A stretch of 64,000 nucleotides of DNA, taken from assembly GCA_020073485.1 (NCBI GenBank), contig JAIQFB010000002.1:124001-188000 (forward strand), read 5' to 3'. The stretch comes from Terriglobia bacterium. GTDB taxonomy: Bacteria > Acidobacteriota > Terriglobia > Acidiferrales > UBA7541. Below are positions 50,749 to 58,441 of the stretch, in pieces. The notes beneath the pieces are model-generated. The model did not search any database and was not told the DNA's origin. It saw only the letters and a program-made list of their open reading frames with translations. Within the stretch, counting starts at the first letter, position 1. The number at the start of each line of letters is the position of its first letter. The translations under genes and the position numbers were made by a program.

Positions 50749-53700
50749 TTAGAAGCTTAGCCGCAGGCCCAACTGAAACTCGCGCGGGCCGCCGCTTCCA
50801 AGCGCGGGGTTGTTGTTGGCCACGTCCGGCGTGCTGCTTGAGTTACCGAAACCGGAACTTGGCGTGAAAGGATCGGTGTTGCCGCCGCCGTTGAAGGTCG
50901 GGTTGCCGAAGTTGGTGTGGTTGAGGACGTTGAAGATCTCGAAACGGAACTCCGCCGAGAACCGCTCTCCGATCTTCGTTTCCTTGATGACGGAGCCGTC
51001 CCAGGCCGAGAAGGTGTTTCCGAAGAAGAAGTTCCTTCTCAGGTTGCCGTACGTGCCGAGGGCGGGCGGAGTCATCACCGAGTTTCCAACAGCGTAGCAG
51101 CCGTAGGTCGTAAGCGTTTGCAGGCTAGCGGCCTTGGCTACGCAAGCAGGATTGCTCTGTCCAGGAAAGAAGGGAATGGAGGTCGTGCCGAAGGCACTGA
51201 AGTCGTGAGGATTGCCGGAGAAGTTCCAGCGATCCACGTTTTCAGCCTGACCCGTCAGGTCGATGCCGCTGTCACCCGCGGCGCCCCAGGGAAGCCCGTT
51301 TTGGACGGTGACGATGGAGGTAACCTTCCAGCCTTCCATCAAGTGGGCAAAGCCCTTCTTGCTGGGAAGCTCGTAGGTGATCGTGGCGGTTAGCCGCTTG
51401 CGGATGTCGAAGCCGCTGTTGGAGTAATCCGATCCGAAGTTGTAGGGCGTGTTGTTCGGTCCGCCACGCTCTCCGTTCGTATCCATGTCCAAAGCGTGTG
51501 CCCACGTAAATCCGAGCGTGTAGCTCAGACCATGGATTGCGCGCTGGGTCAGTGTGGCCTGCATCCCGTTGTAGTTCGAGTGGTCCGGGTTCCCTACTGT
51601 GTAGATGTACGAATAGTAGGGATACTTTGTGTAGAGCGGCCGGGAATGAGTGATCGCCGTCGCGCTCGGTTTCGTATTACCCGGGTACGGGGTTGTAGCC
51701 AAGGTGGAGAATCCATTCGGGCAGTTCGCAGAGGTTAAAGTGAATGCCGCGAGCTGCGCCGCTGAGTAAGGGGTGCCATCGGGATTGAGGCAAAAGCCCG
51801 CGCCGGCCAGCGGCGTGTTCGTGTACTGCATGCCGATGAGACCGGTGCCGTGGTTGCCCACATAATCGAGCTGCAGGGAGAGATTATTTGTGAAGGAGTG
51901 CTGGATGCCGAGCGACCAGGCGGTCACATAGGGAACCTTCAGGTTCTGGTCCGTGGCCTGAATGGTGCAAGGCTTGGTCGGTGTGCAAGTGAACACGGCG
52001 GCAGCGTCGACCTGTCCGGGGTAGATGTTCCCGTTGTAGAGTGCCCCTGACGTGTTCCAATTGACCAACCCTGCTACGAGTCCCTCAGCTGCAGTCTGTG
52101 CTGGTCTTGCCGTAGGTCCGCTCCCTACCAAAGGCGCCCGACCCAGCACGATACCTGAGGATGTGATGTTGCCAACCCCCGGAGAGCAGACTCCTGCCAA
52201 GTTGCAGGTCGAATATCCGCTGGCATTGCCGTTCAGGCCCGTGGTGGGATCCTTCGTATTCTGCTGGAACATTTGGTCCCACAACGCCGGAGTCGCGTAA
52301 ATCAGGTTGGCGCCAGCACGCACGACGGTTTTGCCATTGCCGCGCACGTCCCAGGCGATGCCCAGGCGCGGGGAGAAGTTGTTGTAGTCGCCGTTCCACA
52401 TCTTGCTGGTCTGAAGACCCAACTGCTGCAGGCCAAGACCCGGATCGAAGTTCGCCAAACGGTTGAATTTTTCTTGCACGGGGGTGACGTACTCATAGCG
52501 CACCCCGAGGTTAAGCATCAGCCTTTGGGTGACGCGATAGTCGTCCTGGAAAAACAGCGAATATGCTTGCTCACTGATGTAGCGCCGCGGTTCCCCGATA
52601 AAGATCTGTCCCAGCGCGGAACTGGCCGACGCGGCGGTATTCCCGCGCATGAAGTTCTCGAGCGCGGTGTCACCGTCGACTGGGTTAGAAAGTGTTCCTC
52701 TAAATTGCACCTGGCCGCGGCCGCGGTTGAAGGTGCCGGTATTGGTCAGGGTGCTCAGGCGGATCTCGCCCCCGAGCTTGTAGGAATGCTTCCCATGCAG
52801 AATGGAGACGTTCTCGATGAACTCATTTATGTGGTCGGGTCCATAGAACTTGGGAAAGCTGGAGCAGCAACCCGGGCTGGAACTAAACCCCTGGAGCGTG
52901 ATGTTGGTCATGCCGCAGTTGGGTTTCGTGTCGTTGTTCGGTCCGCCAAATCCGAACGCGATGCCGTAGTTGGGCTGGCCGTTGGCCTGGTTTGAGCAGT
53001 CTGATGTATTGAACTGCTGGCTAAAGTAGTTTGACCCGAAGCGGAAAGTATTGACTACGGACGAACTTGGGATGTAGCTCCACTGCGCCCCGAGGAACAG
53101 CGCGTAGGCCTGAACGGAAGGCCGCCAGTAGGGCTGAATGATCGTGGCGCTGTTGGCGACCAAGCCGCTGTCATGACCGATGAACATCTTCCCATTGATG
53201 ATGTTCTTGTCGCTTAGGTGATAATCAACCTTTGCCAGCCCGTTGTCCGTGCTGAAATTCGTGTTGAGGCTGCCAGCAAGACAGCTTGGGCACGCCGCGC
53301 CGCCATTGCGCGCGTAGATGTTCGGATCGAGGTTGAAAATCGAGTAGGCTCCGGGCGCTGTATTCACCGTGCAGTCCGGGTTGAGTCCCGCAAGCTTCAG
53401 GCTGGTGGGGCTCAGCGTCGAGTTAAGCAACACTGATTGGCAGGCGGCGATAATGTTGTTCGCCCGATCTCCGGGCGCTACGGTTGTACTCTCGACCGGG
53501 TATTGCATGGTGCCCGGGTTGCCGACCGAGTAGCGCTGCCCTTCATAGCCCAGGAAGAAGAACGCCTTGTCCTTCTTGATTGGTCCGCCTGCAGTGGCCC
53601 CGAAGTTTTCCAGGGCGATTTGCTGATGCAGCGGATTCCCGTTCGCGTCGGTGGAGCCAATCAGGAAATGGTTCGTTGCGTCCAGCGCGCTGGTGCGGCC

Positions 53701-54504
53701 GAAGGCATTGGCCGTTCCGTGGAGGGTGTTGGTGCCCGACTTCAAACCGATGTTCGTAATCGAGCCCGGCTTCCAGCCGAATTCAGCCTTGGGATTTTGT
53801 TGCGTGTTGAACTCTTGAATGGAGTCGACCGGCAGCAGCGTGGCGGCGTCGCCCGCGAGGCTGACCGAATTGATGGTGCTTTGCCCTCCCAGGGGCTCCA
53901 TCGCGGTGATTCCGTCCAGGATGTAGACGTTATGCTCGGGGCGCAGGCCGTTGGTGCTTTGCGTCCAGGCGCCGCCGCCGATGTAGACCGTTACGCCGGG
54001 CCGCAGTTGCAGCAAGTTCATGAAGTTGCGGCCGTTGAGCGGAAGGTCCTGGATCGTGCCGGGCTGCAGCGTTCCGCCCAGTACGGCGTTGCTTGTTTCC
54101 ACCAGCGGAATGGATTCCGTGACGGTGATCATCTGTGCCTGGTCGCCGGGTTGCAGCGCCAAGTCGACTCGAACTTCCTTGCCGACTTCCAGCACGATAT
54201 TCTGCCGTTCCACCGACTTGAAACCCTGATATTCGACCTTAACCACGTAAGAGCCCGGAGTCAGGTTCGGTGCGCTGTACGCGCCCGCATCGTCCGTGGT
54301 GAGGGTACGCGTCGTGCCTCTTTCCGGGTCCCTGACGGTCACAGTTGCGCCGGTGATGACGGCGCCGCTTTGGTCCGTAATGCTCCCTGAAATGCGGCCG
54401 CTATTCGCTTGGGAAAAAGCGGACAAGCTCAGCAGCAGCACCCCCAAACACCCCCCAAAAAATTGAAGCGTTTTCCTGGAACACACCCACATCGGAATAG
54501 TCAT
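50749..54504 (-). CDS. Oar-like TonB-dependent receptor with carboxypeptidase-regulatory domain, copy 2
   Basis: A 1251-aa outer-membrane protein paralogous to the one at 45502. It has a signal peptide (FFGGCLGVLLLSLSAFSQ), a regulatory domain (GRISGSITDQSGAVITGATV, LQPGDQAQMITV), a plug (IQDLPLNGRNFMNLLQLRPGV) and a barrel ending PREFQLGLRLSF. GGAGGGCC lies 3-4 bp before the ATG at 54504, and the upstream in-frame start at 54540 is not needed. It faces receptor 1 tail-to-tail, with an NTF2-like gene between. The ligand is unknown. Confidence 0.92.
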   Translation of the reverse strand: MTIPMWVCSRKTLQFFGGCLGVLLLSLSAFSQANSGRISGSITDQSGAVITGATVTVRDPERGTTRTLTTDDAGAYSAPNLTPGSYVVKVEYQGFKSVERQNIVLEVGKEVRVDLALQPGDQAQMITVTESIPLVETSNAVLGGTLQPGTIQDLPLNGRNFMNLLQLRPGVTVYIGGGAWTQSTNGLRPEHNVYILDGITAMEPLGGQSTINSVSLAGDAATLLPVDSIQEFNTQQNPKAEFGWKPGSITNIGLKSGTNTLHGTANAFGRTSALDATNHFLIGSTDANGNPLHQQIALENFGATAGGPIKKDKAFFFLGYEGQRYSVGNPGTMQYPVESTTVAPGDRANNIIAACQSVLLNSTLSPTSLKLAGLNPDCTVNTAPGAYSIFNLDPNIYARNGGAACPSCLAGSLNTNFSTDNGLAKVDYHLSDKNIINGKMFIGHDSGLVANSATIIQPYWRPSVQAYALFLGAQWSYIPSSSVVNTFRFGSNYFSQQFNTSDCSNQANGQPNYGIAFGFGGPNNDTKPNCGMTNITLQGFSSSPGCCSSFPKFYGPDHINEFIENVSILHGKHSYKLGGEIRLSTLTNTGTFNRGRGQVQFRGTLSNPVDGDTALENFMRGNTAASASSALGQIFIGEPRRYISEQAYSLFFQDDYRVTQRLMLNLGVRYEYVTPVQEKFNRLANFDPGLGLQQLGLQTSKMWNGDYNNFSPRLGIAWDVRGNGKTVVRAGANLIYATPALWDQMFQQNTKDPTTGLNGNASGYSTCNLAGVCSPGVGNITSSGIVLGRAPLVGSGPTARPAQTAAEGLVAGLVNWNTSGALYNGNIYPGQVDAAAVFTCTPTKPCTIQATDQNLKVPYVTAWSLGIQHSFTNNLSLQLDYVGNHGTGLIGMQYTNTPLAGAGFCLNPDGTPYSAAQLAAFTLTSANCPNGFSTLATTPYPGNTKPSATAITHSRPLYTKYPYYSYIYTVGNPDHSNYNGMQATLTQRAIHGLSYTLGFTWAHALDMDTNGERGGPNNTPYNFGSDYSNSGFDIRKRLTATITYELPSKKGFAHLMEGWKVTSIVTVQNGLPWGAAGDSGIDLTGQAENVDRWNFSGNPHDFSAFGTTSIPFFPGQSNPACVAKAASLQTLTTYGCYAVGNSVMTPPALGTYGNLRRNFFFGNTFSAWDGSVIKETKIGERFSAEFRFEIFNVLNHTNFGNPTFNGGGNTDPFTPSSGFGNSSSTPDVANNNPALGSGGPREFQLGLRLSF

Positions 54505-55124
54505 ACGGCCCTCCAAATCATACGATTTAGAAACCAGCATCTAGACTGCAAAATGCCATTGGCCCGTATTATTCTTTTCCTCTATGAATGGAGAGCAATC
54601 CTGCTCACGGAAACGGAGATGGACGTCGTAGTCCAGCCGAATCAGGAGCATGATTGTGGGCGTGTGTTCACAGTTTGGACCGGAAAAACGCGAACGGAAA
54701 TCATCGTCGATTCCCTTCCGGCTTTGCCGTTCCCCAACCCTTGCGTAACACACACCCTTGTTCAGCGCAGTGGAACACCACCCCAAGTGAGGGTCAAGTA
54801 ATGATGTTGTAAATTCTTTGCATGTCCTCACGGAGTCAGCCGGGCGGGCACCTCTAATTCCTTCCCCAGCAAGATGATTCCCCCAAAAGGCCACCGTTCA
54901 CTGAAGTTTGCCTGTTCAGCCATTTGAATACTTTTTCTCCCCCCTTAATCTCTTCTTCAGATTTTCCGGTAAAGTTAAATTGTTGCCCCTCAAGATTGAT
55001 TCTCGAAGCGGGCATTTTGCATGACAGCCAGACAAGGTCGGCCCATTGGGATGTCACGTTGACCCAAGCGCGAGGTTAGTTTTGAAGATTTACTCCTGAC
55101 ATTCTCATAGCGAAAATCTCATAA
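54505..55124. other. Intergenic region upstream of TonB receptor 2
   Basis: About 620 bp between the receptor start and the terminator of the alpha/beta hydrolase gene. The frame at 54541-54894 on the minus strand lacks a ribosome binding site and family features, and I do not call it. No riboswitch motif or clear promoter was recognised. Confidence 0.35.
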
Positions 55125-55164
55125 AAAACAAAAGGGCCGGTCCCAAATGTGGGACCAGCCCTTT
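55119..55164 (-). terminator. Intrinsic terminator after the alpha/beta hydrolase gene
   Basis: AAAGGGC-C-GGTCCCA and TGGGACC-A-GCCCTTT (55131-55164) form 14 bp with one mismatch. On the minus strand they are followed by TTTTGTTTTTTATGAG. It stands 28 bp after the gene's stop. Confidence 0.88.
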
Positions 55165-55192
55165 CCACTTTTCCAGCGTATCTTGGAAGAGG

Positions 55193-56455
55193 CTACGTAT
55201 CCGCCCGCAGCGTCTTGGCCGCCCAATCCGGGAACACCACCGGCCGCGCCGAACGCGGTCCTCCCGCGTTCGAGGCCTGGGCGTGGCCTGTGCCTTCGAC
55301 CATGTCGCGTTTGGAGTTGGTGGCGGCCTCGTAGAGCCGCAGAGCGCCGGCCGGATCCATGATGCGGTCATCCTTGCTGTAACCGATCAGCATGGGAGCT
55401 TCGATTTTTGCCGCGCGTCCTTCGCCCATGTTGTATTCGTTGAGCTGCTTGCGGGCGTCGGCCAGATCTTTTGCGCCGATAATCCAGCGCACGCGCTCCT
55501 GAATCGGCGGATAGTATTCAAACAGGTCCGACTTCAGATCGTAGGACCCGCTGCTCATCATCGCGGCCTTGATTCTCTTTTCGCCGCTGGCAGCGCGCGG
55601 GACGCCGTAGCCGCCCATGCTGATTCCCTGCATCCCGACGCGCGTGGCATCGACGTCCGGGCGAGTCTCGAGGTAATCGATCATGGCCTTGGCGATGCGT
55701 TCGGTGTCCGGCGGCAGGTGCAGGTCGTGCAAGCGCATGGCGCCACCCTGTCCCGGGAAATCCACGGCCAGGTAAGCCATGCCTCGGGCATTATAGGCCG
55801 CGCCGCCCATGATGGTGGCCTCGGCCATGGTGTCCGCGCCCTGGAACGGAATGACCACCGGGAATTTCTTGCCTTGCGGATTGTTCGGCTTGCGGAAATA
55901 TCCGTCCAACATTTTGCCTTCGTAGGGGATCTGCACGCGCTCAAAGGGGGCGCGCGTCATCTTCCAGGCACTCTCGAACGCGGCGCGCATTTTCTTGTAG
56001 GTGGGCAGCATGCGCGGCTCGTCCACCGGCATGGGCCAGCAGGCCTCGCGATAAAAAGTGGAAGCGCGGAGATAGTATTCGTTCGCGGTGACTTTGTAGC
56101 CTTCGCCCGCGAGCCTTTCGGCCTCCTCCGCATTGCGGTCCGCAACGCGCGTCCACTCCGTGATCCAGGACTCCAGATTAAAGGGCTTCATGCGCTGCGC
56201 CACTTCCAGCGCATCGGGATCGCTGGTGAACATCGACTGCGTGAGACGAATCTCCAGCTGCCCGCCTCCCGGCAGACCTTTTCCGGGATAGAGTTCCTCC
56301 TCCGATCGCCCGCCGACGGCGCCCTTCTTTCCGGCTTCCGAGCCCGCATCCTGGGCAAAAGCGGAAACGCCGAGGGCACCCAGCGCAGGAATTCCCGCGG
56401 CCGCCAGGCCCATCTTGACCAAACTTCTCCGGCTAACGTTCAGCAGCGAATCCAT
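55193..56455 (-). CDS. Tat-exported alpha/beta hydrolase (FrsA/DUF1100-like esterase)
   Basis: A 420-aa protein with Tat signal (SRRSLVKMGLAAAGIPALG), a helical N-terminal lid region (~90-180) and an alpha/beta hydrolase domain. The triad is Ser279 in GISMGGYG, Asp363 in YSKDDRI and His391 in GTGHAQ; the oxyanion strand is PVVIPFQGAD. It probably hydrolyses an ester, amide or C-C bond in the periplasm. It resembles the 2,6-dihydroxypseudooxynicotine-hydrolase/FrsA group. GGAGG lies 8 bp before the ATG at 56455. Confidence 0.83.
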   Translation of the reverse strand: MDSLLNVSRRSLVKMGLAAAGIPALGALGVSAFAQDAGSEAGKKGAVGGRSEEELYPGKGLPGGGQLEIRLTQSMFTSDPDALEVAQRMKPFNLESWITEWTRVADRNAEEAERLAGEGYKVTANEYYLRASTFYREACWPMPVDEPRMLPTYKKMRAAFESAWKMTRAPFERVQIPYEGKMLDGYFRKPNNPQGKKFPVVIPFQGADTMAEATIMGGAAYNARGMAYLAVDFPGQGGAMRLHDLHLPPDTERIAKAMIDYLETRPDVDATRVGMQGISMGGYGVPRAASGEKRIKAAMMSSGSYDLKSDLFEYYPPIQERVRWIIGAKDLADARKQLNEYNMGEGRAAKIEAPMLIGYSKDDRIMDPAGALRLYEAATNSKRDMVEGTGHAQASNAGGPRSARPVVFPDWAAKTLRADT

Positions 56456-56872
56456 CGTCTTGCCTCCTTCAACAATTTTTTTGAGTTCCGTGGCAAACGT
56501 TCGCGCAGCAGGAATATGCACCGTTGGACTGCGCCATATGGGAAATGGGTTTCAACAAATTTATGCCCCGCGCACCGGACGTTCACCCTTTCCGCGCGCA
56601 GGGGCAGATCTTGGGAGAAGATAGGCCAGTGTGATATTCAAGTCAAGCAAAGGCTGATCTGCAACGATCTCGAGAAATTATCGGTTTGTTTAACGCATCC
56701 ATAACAAAAAATGATTCCGCGGGTCAGGCCGTGGAATTCGCTGCTCCAAAGATTTTCACGTGAAATGCCGTGCTTACCGCGAAGGCAAGTCCCGTGCCGC
56801 TTGTGTCGCGTTAACTATTGACATATCTCATATAACGATGGCAAACTCCGCGGCAACGGGAGGCACTCACTC
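56456..56872. promoter_or_regulatory. Divergent intergenic region with candidate promoter
   Basis: 417 bp between the hydrolase and DUF6152 copy 3. On the plus strand, TTGTGT (56801-56806), a 17-bp spacer and TATCTC (56824-56829) match the layout of the cys leader promoter. A TTGACA (56818-56823) overlaps it but has no good -10 at the right distance. The GGGAGG ribosome binding site lies downstream. Nothing else was recognised. Confidence 0.3.
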
Positions 56873-57274
56873 ATGAGGAATCGACTGCTGGAGGTTTGTT
56901 TGGGGGCCGTATGCGCGCTGGTGCTTGCCGGTCCGGCGCTTGCCCATCACGGCGGCTCGGCGTACGACACGTCCCATCCGCTCACGCTGACGGGGACGGT
57001 GAAGGAATTTCAATTCATCCAGCCGCACCCGCTCATCACTCTGGAAGCGAAGGACGACCAGGGCGTCGTCACCGAATGGTCCGTGGAAATGACGGCGCCG
57101 AACCATTTGGTTCATTTCGGCTGGAGTGGGAAGAAACTGAAACCCGGCGACCAGATCACCGTTATCGGCTCGCCTTCCAAGAACGGCCTGAAAGTTTTGA
57201 ATCTCCGGAAAATTTCGTACACCAACGGCGCGGAAATTCCGCTTGGCCCGCCGCCCGAACCCGGCCAGTACTAG
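56873..57274 (+). CDS. DUF6152 family exported protein, copy 3
   Basis: A 133-aa protein with signal peptide (LGAVCALVLAGPALA) then HHGGSAYDTSHPLTLTGTVK, the DUF6152 start. The core is MTAPNHLVHFGWSGKKLKPG and ITVIGSPSKNGLKVLNL. All three copies in the window expose HHG at the predicted mature N-terminus. It is followed by its partner gene after 114 bp, the same order as copy 2. Confidence 0.87.
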   Translation: MRNRLLEVCLGAVCALVLAGPALAHHGGSAYDTSHPLTLTGTVKEFQFIQPHPLITLEAKDDQGVVTEWSVEMTAPNHLVHFGWSGKKLKPGDQITVIGSPSKNGLKVLNLRKISYTNGAEIPLGPPPEPGQY

Positions 57275-57388
57275 GCCCGGACTACTCAGGCAAATTGTGT
57301 GGCCGCCCTGCCCCGTCTCGCGGGCGAGGCAAGGCGGAGCGTTTCGCCGTGAATGGATTCGATCCGAACGATGGGAGGAGTTTCAGAT

Positions 57389-58201
57389 ATGCGCAACAAT
57401 CGGGTGAGCCGGGGTCTTGTTTTCGCCGCCGCTGTGATCTTCTCGTCCGGATTGCACGCACAGACCGCTCCGAAACCAGGCGCGAAGGCCGCAGCGACTG
57501 CGGCACTCCCCAGAACCTCTGACGGCGTGCCCGATTTCTCCGGCGTTTGGGAAGGGCACATGCCGCCCAGCGCGCGCAAGTATGCCGGATATTCCTTCAC
57601 CGGGGATATCCCTGAGATGACGCCCTGGGGCAAAGCGCAATACGAACAGACCAAACCGTCCTGGGGCCCGCGCGCGGTTGTCGATTCCACAGATCTCGTG
57701 AATCCGACGACCGGAAATGAGATCGGATGCTTCCCGACGGGCGTACCGCGAATTTACGTGCACCCATTTCCCATGGAGATTATTCAAATCCCCAGCCGCG
57801 TCGTTCAGTTGTTCGAGTTCAATCACTTCGTCCGGCAGATTTACACCACCACCGGCTCCCACGAACATGCCAAGGACCTGGATCCGACATGGATGGGCGA
57901 TTCGGTGGGCTGGTGGGAGGGAGATACGCTGGTCATCGATTCGGTCGGGTTCAATGATAAGACCTGGCTGGACCGCGCCGGCCTTCCGCATTCCGACCAG
58001 TTGCACGTGGTCGAACGCATCACGCGCCCCAAGCACGATACCCTGGTTGTGCATATCGTGATCGATGACCCGAAAGCCTATACGCACACCTGGGAAGGCG
58101 AGCGCGTCTACGTACTCGAACCGGACTGGAAGCTGACGGAAATGATCTGCGAAGATAACATCACGTTTAACGATCTCAAGAAGGCGGGCAAAGAGCAGTA
58201 A
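57389..58201 (+). CDS. Exported partner protein of DUF6152, copy B
   Basis: A 270-aa protein with a signal peptide (LVFAAAVIFSSGLHAQ). The same block order as the 44006 protein is present: DFSGVWEGHMPP, MTPWGKAQYEQTKP, CFPTGVPRIYVHPFPMEIIQ, LFEFNHFVRQIYTTTGSHE, WEGDTLVIDSVGFNDKTWLD and QLHVVERITRP. The paralogy is clear by eye. GGAGGAG lies about 10 bp before the ATG at 57389. Function is unknown. Confidence 0.8.
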   Translation: MRNNRVSRGLVFAAAVIFSSGLHAQTAPKPGAKAAATAALPRTSDGVPDFSGVWEGHMPPSARKYAGYSFTGDIPEMTPWGKAQYEQTKPSWGPRAVVDSTDLVNPTTGNEIGCFPTGVPRIYVHPFPMEIIQIPSRVVQLFEFNHFVRQIYTTTGSHEHAKDLDPTWMGDSVGWWEGDTLVIDSVGFNDKTWLDRAGLPHSDQLHVVERITRPKHDTLVVHIVIDDPKAYTHTWEGERVYVLEPDWKLTEMICEDNITFNDLKKAGKEQ

Positions 58202-58441
58202 AGATCCACCAAGCAATTTTTGGCAAACCGTGATTTCTCAACATGGAGCAGCGTTGTCTCCATGATTTTTTGTCTCCTTGCCCACTGGCCACTCTGCCCC
58301 CATGCCACTTTTCTTCCTTGCCTCCCTGCCCCAAGTAACTGCCTGAAACCTTTTGATTAATGAGATAATCCAATCTGACGTGGGATCCCGTAGCCTAGCG
58401 CCCCAGTTTGCCTACCCGGCACGGCACCCAAGGGAAAAAAC

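Noticed and set aside
54541-54894. Minus-strand frame upstream of TonB receptor 2
   Set aside because: No ribosome binding site, no signal or domain features. Composition fits intergenic DNA.
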